A stretch of DNA of 64,000 nt, from NCBI RefSeq assembly GCF_010974825.1, contig NZ_JAAILA010000017.1, forward strand, positions 18,303 to 82,302, given 5' to 3'. Under the pieces are notes generated by a model. The model had not been told where the DNA came from and made no database searches. It saw only the letters and a list, made by a program, of their open reading frames with translations. Within the stretch, counting starts at the first letter, position 1. Every line of letters starts with the position of its first letter. Of the stretch, positions 43,679 to 52,845 are shown one piece after another. Made by a program: the position numbers and the translations under genes. This stretch comes from Aeromonas rivipollensis. GTDB taxonomy: Bacteria; Pseudomonadota; Gammaproteobacteria; Enterobacterales; Aeromonadaceae.

Positions 43679-45604
43679 ATGGATTACAAGCACACGAGTC
43701 ATGGTTGCGGTGCCCTGCGCCTCAGCCTGCTGGCGACGGCCATAGCGGCCGTCCTCATGCCCAGCGTTCAGGCGGTCGAAGTCGACACCCAGAGTGAAGA
43801 CTGGTCCGTTCGCTTCGACAACACCGGCAAGTTCAACTACGGCATGCGCACCGAGAGTGCCGATGTGCGGATGCTTGCCACCCCGAACAACAACGACGGG
43901 GACTACAACTTCAAGGATGCCGGCGATACCGTCACCACCCGCTTCGATCTCTTGACCGAGCTGGATGTGGTGAACAAGGGCAACACCGGCTTTCGCATCA
44001 GCGCCGCCAGCTGGTATGACTATGCCTACCGCGACGTCGGCGCTGACGAGAACCCCTTCATCAACGGCAACAGCGCCAGCTCCGGCATCGTCGGGCTGCC
44101 CCCGGTGGCGGGCAACCGTCATCTGAGCGACTATGCGGATCGTTACTACCATGGCCCCTCCGGCGAGCTGCTCGATGCCTTCGTGTTCCACAACATGGAG
44201 GTGGGTGACGAATCCCTGCTCGGGGTCAAGATAGGCCAGCACAACATCTTCTGGGGGGAAACCCTGCTGAGCCCGGTGCACGCCCTCAGCTATGGCCAGT
44301 CCGGCCTGGATCTCGCGAAGCTAGCGGCATCCCCGGGGACGGAAGCGAAAGAGCTGTTTGTGCCCCGCAACCAGATCTCCGCCTCCTTCACCCTGAACCC
44401 GGAGTGGACCTTCGCCGCCCAGTACTTCCTGGACTGGAACGCCGCCCGCCTGCCGGAAGCCGGCACCTATTACGGCAGCTCCGATCTGGTGGGCTTCGGT
44501 GCCCAGTCCTTCCTGCTGGGTCACACAGGCGGGCCGGGGCTGGCCGGACCGAGCGGCACCCTCAGCAACATTCGCCGGGGGGATGACCTGGAGCCGGGCA
44601 AGCACGGCGACTGGGGCATCATGGCCAAGTGGTCCCCCGAGGCGCTGGATGCGACCCTGGGGGCCTTCTACCGCCGTACCGCCGACATCCTGCCCCAGGC
44701 GGTGCTCGATGCCCGTGGCATGACCATTCGCGGGGCGGCGCCCCTGCCGGCCGGGGCCGTGCCCAACCTGCGCCAGTCCATCGCCAACACCAGCTACGCC
44801 CTGGCCTATGGCGACGACATCGACATCTTTGGCCTCAGCCTCTCCAAGGATGTGGCCGGGGTGAGTGTCGGCAGCGACCTCAACTATCGCCAGCACATGC
44901 CCCTCTCCAGCATCCCGGCCCTGCTCAGTGCTACTGGTCCCGGGGGACTGGCCAACGGCTTCGGGATCCCGGCGCCCGTGCTAGGTCCCCGTCATCCGGA
45001 CACCGGGGTGATCACCGATGGCTCCGATGGCTACAGCGCCACCGGCGATACCCTGCACTGGACCCTCAACGGTCTGATGACCTTCGCGGACACTGCGCTG
45101 TTCGACGGCGCCGCCCTGCTCGGGGAGCTCTACTACAGCAACCTGCTGAGCCTGGATGACCACAACAAGGCGCTCTACAAAGGCGAGGACAGCTACACCG
45201 GCATCGACAAGCCCACCCGGGACAACTGGGGGCTGGCGGTCAACTTCACCCCGACCTGGTATCAGGTCCTGCCGGGGGTCGACATGAACATGCCGCTCTC
45301 GGTGAACTGGGGGCTGGCGGGCATCTCCCCGGTCCAGGCGGGCGGGGCGAAAGACACCGGCAGCTATGCGGTGGGGCTCGGTGCCACCCTCTACAACCAG
45401 TATTTCGTCGATCTGAAATACGTGGACTCCTTTGGCAAGTCTGCCGAGTGCAATGACGGTGCCGAGGATGGCGCCACCCCCAATGCCCTCGATGGGGCCC
45501 AGCGCAACACCTGTTATGCCGGTGGATATGCCTCCTTCTCCGGTGGCGGTGCCACCACGGAAGACAGAGGCGCCATCTACCTGACCCTGAAGACCACTTA
45601 CTGA
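43679..45604 (+). CDS. DUF1302-family outer-membrane protein
   Basis: Probable outer-membrane beta barrel of 641 residues. Signal peptide of about 37 residues (ends PSVQA), then alternating beta-rich segments (WSVRFDNTGKFNYGMR, VKIGQHNIFWGETLL) and a C-terminal aromatic end (TLKTTY) typical of barrels. The first domain with Gly-Asn-Phe-W-G repeats matches DUF1302 as I know it. ATG 43679 follows CGGAGAGACTGTA. DUF1302 genes commonly sit beside DUF1329 and an RND protein, as here; the group is thought to move hydrophobic compounds across the envelope. Confidence 0.85.
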   Translation: MDYKHTSHGCGALRLSLLATAIAAVLMPSVQAVEVDTQSEDWSVRFDNTGKFNYGMRTESADVRMLATPNNNDGDYNFKDAGDTVTTRFDLLTELDVVNKGNTGFRISAASWYDYAYRDVGADENPFINGNSASSGIVGLPPVAGNRHLSDYADRYYHGPSGELLDAFVFHNMEVGDESLLGVKIGQHNIFWGETLLSPVHALSYGQSGLDLAKLAASPGTEAKELFVPRNQISASFTLNPEWTFAAQYFLDWNAARLPEAGTYYGSSDLVGFGAQSFLLGHTGGPGLAGPSGTLSNIRRGDDLEPGKHGDWGIMAKWSPEALDATLGAFYRRTADILPQAVLDARGMTIRGAAPLPAGAVPNLRQSIANTSYALAYGDDIDIFGLSLSKDVAGVSVGSDLNYRQHMPLSSIPALLSATGPGGLANGFGIPAPVLGPRHPDTGVITDGSDGYSATGDTLHWTLNGLMTFADTALFDGAALLGELYYSNLLSLDDHNKALYKGEDSYTGIDKPTRDNWGLAVNFTPTWYQVLPGVDMNMPLSVNWGLAGISPVQAGGAKDTGSYAVGLGATLYNQYFVDLKYVDSFGKSAECNDGAEDGATPNALDGAQRNTCYAGGYASFSGGGATTEDRGAIYLTLKTTY

Positions 45605-45637
45605 GTCACCTCAAGCGACCGAGTCGGAGAACGAGAT

Positions 45638-46996
45638 ATGACATTCAACAAGACCATGCTGGCCGCCTCTCTCACCCTGGCCCTCGCGGGCCAGGCACTG
45701 GCCGCCGTCTCCAGCAGCGAAGCCGCACAGCTGGGCACCAGTCTGACCCAGGTGGGCGCCGAAGCGGCCGCCAATGCCGATGGCAGCATCCCCGCCTACA
45801 GCGGGGGCCTGACCACGCCCCCCGCCGGCTTCAAGGCTGGTGACAGCATGCGCCCGGATCCCTATGCGGGTGAGCAGCCGCTTTTGGTCATCACCGGCAA
45901 GAATGCGGCCCAATACCAGGGGGCGCTGACCGCCACCACGGCGGAGCTGCTCAAGCGCTTCCCGGACTTCAGGGTGGACCTCTACCCGACCCACCGCAGC
46001 GTGGCGCTGCCACAGGCGGTGCTGGACAACACCAGGAAGAACGCGCTCAGCGCCACCACCCTGGCGGGGGGCATGGCGGTGGACAAGGTACTGCCGGGCA
46101 TTCCCTTCCCCATCCCCAAGAGCGGGGCCGAGGCGATGTGGAACTTCCTGCTGCGCTACCAGGGGGTGAACATCGCCACCAAGTACGACTCCTGGAACGT
46201 GGACGCCGCCGGCACGGCGGCCCTCTCCACCACGGGGCAGGCCTTCATCAACTACGCCATCTACGAGGACATGAATAAGCCCATCTCGGCCAAGGATACC
46301 TACTACCAGATGAAGCTCCATTACACGGGCCCGGCCCGTCGCGCCGGCGAGGCCATCATGCTGCGCGATGCTGCCAACCCCCTGGAGCAGCCGCGCAAGG
46401 CCTGGCAGTACCTGCCGGGGCAGCGCCGGGTCAAGCTGGCACCCAACCTGGCCTACGATACCCCGAACCCGGGCACCTCGGGGGCGGGCACCTATGACGA
46501 CGTCTTCGTCTTCAACGGGGCGCTGGACCGCTTCGACTGGAAGCTGGTGGGCAAGCAGGAAATGATAGTCCCCTACAACACCTATCGGCTGACCTATCAG
46601 CCCGATGCCAGGGCGCTGACCACCCCCAACTTCCTGTCACCGGATCACGTGCGCTGGGAGAAGCACAGGGTCTGGGTGGTGGAGGGCAACCTCAAGGCCG
46701 GTGAGCGCCACATCTACGCCAAGCGCCGCTTCTACCTGGACGAAGACAGCTGGGTGGCGCTGGCCTCCGATCAGTACGACGCCCGTGGTCAGCTCTATCG
46801 CGGCTCCTTTGCCTTCCTGAGCCAGAGCTACGACAAGCAGACTCCGGACGCCACCCCCTTCATGATCTATGACCTGGTGGCGGGCACCTACAACATCAAC
46901 GGTGTGGTGGGCCCCTACGGCGGCATCAAGTACGGCGCCTCCCTGTCCAAGGCGAAGTGGTCGCCGGAGTCCCTGGCTGGCGCCGGGATCCGCTAG
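45638..46996 (+). CDS. DUF1329-family periplasmic/outer-membrane-associated protein
   Basis: A 452-residue exported protein: signal peptide MTFNKTMLAASLTLALAGQALA, then AAQLGTSLTQVGAEAAANADGSIPAYSGGL, AEAMWNFLLRYQGV, RRVKLAPNLAYDTPNP and NTYRLTYQ. DUF1329 proteins have a LolA/LolB-like fold and are taken to bind lipids or hydrophobic substrates. It lies 33 bp after the DUF1302 gene, in one transcription unit. Confidence 0.88.
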   Translation: MTFNKTMLAASLTLALAGQALAAVSSSEAAQLGTSLTQVGAEAAANADGSIPAYSGGLTTPPAGFKAGDSMRPDPYAGEQPLLVITGKNAAQYQGALTATTAELLKRFPDFRVDLYPTHRSVALPQAVLDNTRKNALSATTLAGGMAVDKVLPGIPFPIPKSGAEAMWNFLLRYQGVNIATKYDSWNVDAAGTAALSTTGQAFINYAIYEDMNKPISAKDTYYQMKLHYTGPARRAGEAIMLRDAANPLEQPRKAWQYLPGQRRVKLAPNLAYDTPNPGTSGAGTYDDVFVFNGALDRFDWKLVGKQEMIVPYNTYRLTYQPDARALTTPNFLSPDHVRWEKHRVWVVEGNLKAGERHIYAKRRFYLDEDSWVALASDQYDARGQLYRGSFAFLSQSYDKQTPDATPFMIYDLVAGTYNINGVVGPYGGIKYGASLSKAKWSPESLAGAGIR

Positions 46997-47003
46997 CCGT
47001 AAC

Positions 47004-47038
47004 AGGAGTCCGGTTCATCATTGATGAACCGGACTCCT
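47004..47038 (+). repeat. 35-bp perfect inverted repeat inside the DUF1329-YCF48 gap
   Basis: AGGAGTCCGGTTCATCA, one central base, then TGATGAACCGGACTCCT. The arms are 17 bp without mismatch. No T run follows, so it is not a plain terminator. It could set expression ratios or mRNA stability within the operon. Confidence 0.85.
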
Positions 47039-47096
47039 CGATGTTGGCGTCGGGGACCTTTTGGCATCCCGCCGCCCTCTGAGACAAGGAAGTGGT

Positions 47097-48173
47097 ATGG
47101 GTTCATTCAAGACGTTGGCGCCATTGATCTGCTGCGCCCTGCTGATGCAAAGCGCAGGGGTGGCAGCCGGGCAGGCGACCGATTATGTGGACGTGCTGGA
47201 CCTGCCAGCCAAGGCGAGCGCCCTGGCCCAACGCAGCCCCCTGCTGGATCTGGCCCGTGCCGGGTCGCGGCTGGTGGCGGTGGGGCAGCGGGGTCACATC
47301 CTCTATTCCGACGATGAGGGGCGGCGCTGGCAGCAGGCCAGGGTGCCGGTGAGCTCGGATCTCACCGCCGTCACCTTCCCCACTCCCGAGCAGGGTTGGG
47401 CCGTAGGGGGGGATGGCGTGGTGCTGCACAGCCAGGACGGTGGCGCCAGCTGGCAAAAACAGCTGGATGGTCGCCAGATAGGGGAGCTGGTCCTGCGCCA
47501 TTACTCGGCCTTGGCCCGTGCCGAGCCGGACAACGAACAGTGGGCCGCGCTGGTGGAAGAGGGCCAGCGCCTGGTGGGGGAGGGGGCCGACAAACCCCTG
47601 CTCGACGTCTGGTTTGAGGACGACAAGGTGGGCTACGTGGTCGGGGTCTTCAACCTGATACTGCGCACCCAGGATGGCGGCCTGCACTGGACGCCCATGC
47701 AGGATCGCACCGACAACCCGGATGGGCTCCATCTCAATGCCATCACCCGGGCCGGTGACGCCCTCTATCTGGTGGGCGAGCAGGGCCTGCTGCGCAAATG
47801 GGAGCCGCAGACGCAGCGCTTCGTCTCACTGCCCAGCCCCTATGACGGCAGCTTCTTCGGCCTTATCGGCCGCCCGGATGAGGTGATCGTCTATGGCCTG
47901 CGGGGCCATGTCTATCGCAGCACGGACGGAGGCGAAAACTGGACCCGGCTCGTGAGCCCGCTGCCCATCAGCATCAGCGCCGCTATGCAGGGGGCCGATG
48001 GCCAGTTCCGCCTGTTTACCCAGGCTGGCCATATGCTGCTGCAACGGGGCAACGCGCCGCTGACCCTGGCCCCCCTGGCCGAGCCATCGCCGGTGGCGGG
48101 CGCCGCCCTGACCGCGGATGGCACCCTGGCGCTGGTGGGCAGCCGCGGGGTGCGCACCCTTGGCGTCAAATAA
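47097..48173 (+). CDS. YCF48/BNR-repeat beta-propeller exported protein
   Basis: A 358-residue protein with a signal peptide (ends VAAG) and repeated propeller blades of the kind GQRGHILYSDDEGRRWQQ, GGDGVVLHSQDGGASWQKQ, FNLILRTQDGGLHWTPM and LRGHVYRSTDGGENWTRL. These are photosystem-stability-factor (YCF48) or BNR-type Asp-box repeats. ATG 47097 follows CAAGGAAGTGGT. The gene sits between the DUF1329 and RND genes, as it does in similar sets. Role unknown, perhaps assembly of the transport complex. Confidence 0.85.
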   Translation: MGSFKTLAPLICCALLMQSAGVAAGQATDYVDVLDLPAKASALAQRSPLLDLARAGSRLVAVGQRGHILYSDDEGRRWQQARVPVSSDLTAVTFPTPEQGWAVGGDGVVLHSQDGGASWQKQLDGRQIGELVLRHYSALARAEPDNEQWAALVEEGQRLVGEGADKPLLDVWFEDDKVGYVVGVFNLILRTQDGGLHWTPMQDRTDNPDGLHLNAITRAGDALYLVGEQGLLRKWEPQTQRFVSLPSPYDGSFFGLIGRPDEVIVYGLRGHVYRSTDGGENWTRLVSPLPISISAAMQGADGQFRLFTQAGHMLLQRGNAPLTLAPLAEPSPVAGAALTADGTLALVGSRGVRTLGVK

Positions 48174-48233
48174 GGTTTGTCAACGCAGGCCGTCACCGGA
48201 TGACGGCCCAATAACGATAACGAGGATCCAGAC

Positions 48234-50750
48234 ATGGGCCATGTGAAGCAAGATTCGATGCCGGTGATCCGCGAGCTGAGCGCGTTCGACAGGCACTCCG
48301 GCAACCTGCTGGAGCGGCTGGTGTTCAACCACAGGGCGCTCTTCATGCTGGCGATGACGCTGGCAACCCTGGTGCTTGGCTACATGGGCGCGACCCGTCT
48401 GGCGCTGGCGCCCAGCTTCGAGAAGATGATCCCCCAGAGCCAGCCCTACATCAAAAACTTCCTGGAGAACCGGGACTCCCTGCGTGGCCTCGGCAACTCG
48501 GTGCGAGTGGTGGTGGAGAATACCCAGGGAGACATCTTCGACCCCGACTATCTAAGCGTCCTCAAGCGGGTCAATGACGAGCTGTTCCTGACCGAAGGGG
48601 TAGACAGGGCCTGGATGAAGTCCCTCTGGAGTCCGGCGGTGCGCTGGACCGAGGTGACCGAGGAGGGCTTCCAGGGCGGGCCCGTGATGCCGGATGCCTA
48701 TCAGGGTTCGGCCTCTGACATCGAGCAGCTGCGCCAGAACATCAACAGAGCCGGCATAGTCGGCAGCCTGGTGGCGAGCGATTTCAAGTCCAGCATGCTG
48801 ATAGTGCCCCTGCTGGACAAGGCCTCTGTCACCGGCAAGCCCCTCAATTACCATGACTTCTCCCAGCGCATCGAGGCGCTGCGCAGCCAGATAGAGTTCG
48901 CAGGCGCCCCCCATCAGGCGGGGGAGGAGGGGACGGGCCAGTACAAGATCCGGGTGATCGGCTTTGCCAAGCTGGTCGGCGATCTCATCGACGGCCTCAT
49001 CCAGGTGATCCTCTTCTTCGCCCTGGCGGTGGCGACTTCGCTCCTCATCATCTTCCTCTACACCCGCTGCGTGCGCAGCACCCTGCTGGTGGTGGGCTGC
49101 TCCCTGGTCGCCGTGATCTGGCAGCTCGGCATCATCGCCTGGCTCGGCTACGCCATCGACCCTTACTCTGTGCTGGTGCCCTTCCTCATCTTCGCCATCG
49201 GGGTCTCCCACGCGGCCCAGAAGATGAACGGCATCATGCAGGACATCGCCCGCGGCACCCACCGCCAGATAGCGGCGCGCTATACCTTCCGCCGCCTCTT
49301 CCTCGCCGGGGTCACGGCGCTGCTGGCCGATGCGGTGGGCTTCGCCGTGCTGATGCTGATCGACATCCCCGTCATCCAGGATCTCGCCATCACCGCCAGC
49401 ATAGGGGTGGCGGTGCTCATCTTCACCTCGCTGCTGCTGATGCCGGTGGCCCTCTCCTATGTGGGGGTGGGCCGCAAGGCGGCCGAGCGAGCGCTCAAGA
49501 TAGACACCCATGCCGCCGCCAATCAGGGTTTCGGCAGACTCTGGGCACTGCTGGATCGCTGCACCGAGCGCAAGTGGGCCACAGTGGTGGTGATCCTCGG
49601 CCTGGCGATGGGCATAGGCGGCTACCTGGTGAGCCTGCAGCTCAAGATTGGCGATCTGGACAGCGGCGCCCCCGAGCTTCGCGCGGATTCGCGCTACAAC
49701 AGGGACAACGGCTACATCACCAGCCACTACGCCCTCTCCAGCGATCTCTTTGCGGTCATGATCAAGACGGCGCCCGAGGGGTGTCTCGACTACCAGACCC
49801 TGATCCTGGCCGATCGCCTGGGGTGGGAGTTGCAGCAGCATCCCGGGGTGCAGGCCACGACCTCGCTGGTCAACGCGGTGCGCCAGATCACCGCCGGCAC
49901 CTATGAGGGCAACCCCAAGCTCGCCAGCATCCAGCGCAACCAGAACGTGCTGAACTATGCCGCCCAGCAGGCCTCGGTCAACAGCCCCGAGCTGTTCAAC
50001 ACCGACTGCTCCCTGATGCCGGTGATCGCCTACTTGAAAGATCACAAGGCCGAGACCCTGAGCGGCGTGGTGGCCATCGCCGAGCGGTTTGCCCGGGAGA
50101 ACAGCACGGCGGATCGCCAGTTCCTGCTGGCCGCAGGCAGTGCCGGCATAGAGGCCGCCACCAACATGGTGGTGCACGAGGCCAACCGCACCATGCTGCT
50201 CTACGTCTATCTGGCGGTGACCCTGTTCTGCCTCATCACCTTCCGTAGCTGGCGGGCGACCGTGGTGGCGCTGGTGCCCCTGATGCTCACCTCTGTGCTG
50301 TGCGAGGCGCTGATGGTATTCATGGGCATAGGCGTCAAGGTGGCGACCCTGCCGGTGATTGCGCTGGGGGTCGGCATAGGGGTGGACTATGCCCTCTACT
50401 TGCTGAGCGTGCAGTTGCACCATCAGCGCCAGGGCATGTCACTGGTGGACGCCTATCGCCAGGCCGTGGCCTTCACCGGCCGGGTGGTGGGGCTGGTGGG
50501 CATCACCCTGGCCGCCGGTGTGGTGGCCTGGGTCTGGTCCCCGATCAAGTTCCAGGCCGACATGGGCATACTGCTCACCTTCATGTTCCTGTGGAACATG
50601 CTGGGGGCCCTGATAGGGGTGCCGGCGCTCTCCTACTTCCTGCTCTCCGGGACGGGGGCCGTGACTGCCCAGGCGCGGGAGCGGCAGGAGGGGGATGCCA
50701 AAGAGGGGGTCAAGCCCTGCCGGACCCCGGTGGGGGCCGACGTCAGCTAG
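48234..50750 (+). CDS. RND-superfamily (MMPL/HAE3-like) transporter
   Basis: An 838-residue inner-membrane protein with twelve predicted spans in two halves. It has the first span at about 38-56, a large periplasmic loop, five spans from about 245 to 410, the second periplasmic loop and five more spans to about 810. The motif LGVGIGVDYALYLLSV in the second half, with Asp in span 10, is the proton-relay region of MMPL/HpnN-type RND proteins, which export lipids. ATG 48234 follows GAGGATCCAGAC. It closes the DUF1302-DUF1329-YCF48 set and ends at a terminator. Confidence 0.92.
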   Translation: MGHVKQDSMPVIRELSAFDRHSGNLLERLVFNHRALFMLAMTLATLVLGYMGATRLALAPSFEKMIPQSQPYIKNFLENRDSLRGLGNSVRVVVENTQGDIFDPDYLSVLKRVNDELFLTEGVDRAWMKSLWSPAVRWTEVTEEGFQGGPVMPDAYQGSASDIEQLRQNINRAGIVGSLVASDFKSSMLIVPLLDKASVTGKPLNYHDFSQRIEALRSQIEFAGAPHQAGEEGTGQYKIRVIGFAKLVGDLIDGLIQVILFFALAVATSLLIIFLYTRCVRSTLLVVGCSLVAVIWQLGIIAWLGYAIDPYSVLVPFLIFAIGVSHAAQKMNGIMQDIARGTHRQIAARYTFRRLFLAGVTALLADAVGFAVLMLIDIPVIQDLAITASIGVAVLIFTSLLLMPVALSYVGVGRKAAERALKIDTHAAANQGFGRLWALLDRCTERKWATVVVILGLAMGIGGYLVSLQLKIGDLDSGAPELRADSRYNRDNGYITSHYALSSDLFAVMIKTAPEGCLDYQTLILADRLGWELQQHPGVQATTSLVNAVRQITAGTYEGNPKLASIQRNQNVLNYAAQQASVNSPELFNTDCSLMPVIAYLKDHKAETLSGVVAIAERFARENSTADRQFLLAAGSAGIEAATNMVVHEANRTMLLYVYLAVTLFCLITFRSWRATVVALVPLMLTSVLCEALMVFMGIGVKVATLPVIALGVGIGVDYALYLLSVQLHHQRQGMSLVDAYRQAVAFTGRVVGLVGITLAAGVVAWVWSPIKFQADMGILLTFMFLWNMLGALIGVPALSYFLLSGTGAVTAQARERQEGDAKEGVKPCRTPVGADVS

Positions 50751-50780
50751 CCAGAGCCGCCACACACGGAAACGAAAAAA

Positions 50781-50811
50781 AGAGAAGGGAGGCGCCATGC
50801 CTCCCTTCTCT
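50781..50811. terminator. Bidirectional terminator between the RND and AraC genes
   Basis: AGAGAAGGGAGGC/GCCTCCCTTCTCT with an A run to the left. The genes on both sides converge on it. Confidence 0.88.
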
Positions 50812-50834
50812 CGTCTGGCGAATGGTGCCTGTGC

Positions 50835-51887
50835 TCAGCCGTAGGCGAGGCCGGCGCGTGCGGGCTGGGCCACCTTGGGCACGCCCTTGTGGCGGGAGCG
50901 CCAGGTGGCCGGCGGCATGCCGAACTGGGCGCTGAACCAGCGGGTGAAGGAGCTCGGCATGGAGTAGCCCAGCATGTCGGCGATGTGGCCCAGCGAATAG
51001 CCGGAGTTTTGCAGGTAGCGCATCACCAGATCCCGGCGAACGTCGTTGACCAGCTCGCTGAAGGTGGCGCCGCTCTCTTCCAGATGGCGCTGCAGGGTGC
51101 GCACGTTCATCCCCAGGGTGCGGGCTATCTGCTCTATGGTGGCGCGCCCCATGGGCAGCAGCAGGTAGATGGCCTTGCGCACGTCCGTCATCAGGGATTG
51201 CTGGGTCTCTACCAGCAGGGTGTCGAGGTACTGGCGGGCATGACGGGCCATGGCCTGGTTGGCCAGGGGGTTCGGAATGTCCAGATCGGCGGCCTGGCAG
51301 ACGATGCCGTTGAACTCGCTGCCAAACTCCAGCTTGCAGCCGAACAGCCGCTTGTGGATGGAGAGATCCGCCGGCGCGTCATGGGTGAAGTTGACGCTGA
51401 TGGGATGCCAGTTGGCGCCGACCCCGACCTGGGCCGCACAGAAGCGATACATGACGCCGACCGCGAGCTCGGTGGCCTGGCGCGAGGGCATGGGGGCGTC
51501 CGTGATGATCTCCTCGCGAATGATCACCGCCTTGCCCGCCTCTTCGATGAAGATGGCCAGGGCATTATTGAACAGGTGAATGTACTGCACTATGACCTGC
51601 AAGGCCTCGCGCAGGTTGGGCTGATAGCTCAGCAGCAGGCTGACCTCGCCAAAGTCCGACAGCTGGCGATGCTCCGCCATGCGCAGACCCAGGCTCTGGC
51701 AGTTTCCGGTACGGGCGGTGAGCTCCAGCAGGTTGACTATGGTGGAGACGGGAATGCGCTGATTGGGCACATCCAGAATGGAGGCGCTGAGGCCGGCTTG
51801 CGACAACAGGCTGGGGGTATTGAGGCCCAGTTGGCGGGCGACATCGAGATAGTTGGTGAGGGTGGCGGCTCTGGCAAGGAGGGTCAT
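50835..51887 (-). CDS. AraC-family regulator (OruR/ArgR-like, Arabinose_bd N-terminus)
   Basis: A 350-residue activator. The N-terminal domain of about 190 residues (NYLDVARQLGLNTPSLLSQAGL...) is the type found in OruR-like and lipid-catabolism regulators. The C-terminus has both AraC helix-turn-helix units: ATIEQIARTLGMNVRTLQRHLEESGATFSELV and YSLGHIADMLGYSMPSSFTRWFSAQFGMPPATWR. ATG 51887 follows GGGAATTGCATC; the ORF runs further upstream without family sequence. It lies between the RND gene and the divergent hydrolase/acyl-CoA ligase genes and probably controls them. Confidence 0.88.
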   Translation of the reverse strand: MTLLARAATLTNYLDVARQLGLNTPSLLSQAGLSASILDVPNQRIPVSTIVNLLELTARTGNCQSLGLRMAEHRQLSDFGEVSLLLSYQPNLREALQVIVQYIHLFNNALAIFIEEAGKAVIIREEIITDAPMPSRQATELAVGVMYRFCAAQVGVGANWHPISVNFTHDAPADLSIHKRLFGCKLEFGSEFNGIVCQAADLDIPNPLANQAMARHARQYLDTLLVETQQSLMTDVRKAIYLLLPMGRATIEQIARTLGMNVRTLQRHLEESGATFSELVNDVRRDLVMRYLQNSGYSLGHIADMLGYSMPSSFTRWFSAQFGMPPATWRSRHKGVPKVAQPARAGLAYG

Positions 51888-52202
51888 GATGCAATTCCCA
51901 TGGCGACAGCTCATCTGCTGGTTGCTTGTTGTTAACTGGTTTTTATCATTTCGTTTACAAATTGGAAAGTGCTTATTAACTGATCTATTAGTCGCAGGTG
52001 CCATGTGATGACCCTGCCTGCCAGCCCGTCTCATGGCCTTTCGAGTCCGACTCTCTCCCACCCGTGGCGCTCATGGCGCCAGGTGGCTGTCATATAAAGA
52101 CAACTCCATGGCATCCAAGGTAAAGCAGCCGGGGGCCTGGCACCTTACTGTGGTCTTGATGTCATCCGGCCGTCGCCGGAGCGCCTGAACAGGGGGAGAG
52201 AG
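51888..52202. other. Divergent promoter region between the AraC regulator and the hydrolase
   Basis: 315 bp with an AT-rich core (51920-51990). Likely holds promoters for both directions. I see no gene and no clear palindrome. Confidence 0.5.
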
Positions 52203-52787
52203 ATGAAGGCATTTCAGCCCGAGGCCACAGTACTGATAGTGCCCGGCCTGCGTGACCATGTGGCGGATCACTGGCAGACCCTGCTCGCCGAGGGGCTTGA
52301 GAAGGTGGTGACTGTGCCGCCTTTGACCTCGGACAAGCTGAGCTGCCAGGCCAGGGTCGATGCCATTGAACAAGCCCTTGCCGATATCGAGGGGCCGGTG
52401 ATCCTGGTGGCTCACAGTGCCGGGGTGCTGATGCTGGCTCACTGGGTGGCGCAGCAAGGCGCTGCCCGCCATCGCCACCCCATCCGGGGCGCCCTGCTGG
52501 TGACGCCGCCGGATCTGGATGCCAGCTGGCCATCCCATTACCCGAGCCCGGAGGCCATGCAGGCCGGAGGCTGGCACCCGCTGCCCCGCATGAAGATGCC
52601 GTTCCCGAGCCTGGTGGTGATGAGCCACAACGATCCCCTGGCGAGCCCGGCGGCCGTGCGTGCCCTGGCCCAGGACTGGGGGAGCGAGCTGGTGGACGCC
52701 GGGGCCGTGGGACACCTAAACCCGGCGAGCGGATTTGGCCCCTGGCCACAGGCCGAGGCCTTGCTCGGGCGTCTCGACGCCTGCTAA
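52203..52787 (+). CDS. RBBP9/YdeN-type alpha/beta hydrolase
   Basis: A 194-residue serine hydrolase. It has the nucleophile elbow AHSAG (Ser72), the acid in SHNDPLAS and the catalytic His in GHLNPASGFGPWP, which is the signature end of the RBBP9/YdeN family. The start MKAFQPEATVLIVPGLRDHVADHWQ is canonical. ATG 52203 follows AGGGGGAGAGAG. It is followed after 58 bp by the acyl-CoA ligase. An esterase or thioesterase role is plausible. Confidence 0.88.
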   Translation: MKAFQPEATVLIVPGLRDHVADHWQTLLAEGLEKVVTVPPLTSDKLSCQARVDAIEQALADIEGPVILVAHSAGVLMLAHWVAQQGAARHRHPIRGALLVTPPDLDASWPSHYPSPEAMQAGGWHPLPRMKMPFPSLVVMSHNDPLASPAAVRALAQDWGSELVDAGAVGHLNPASGFGPWPQAEALLGRLDAC

Positions 52788-52845
52788 CCCCATTGCGAGG
52801 GAGGGATGCCTCCCTGCGCCCAGACACGAATCGGAAGGAGTCCGT

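Noticed and set aside
48552..50423. 623-codon open frame antisense to the RND gene
   Set aside because: Composition (His, Gln, Gly, Asp-rich) is typical of a mirrored frame; the RND protein accounts for the region.
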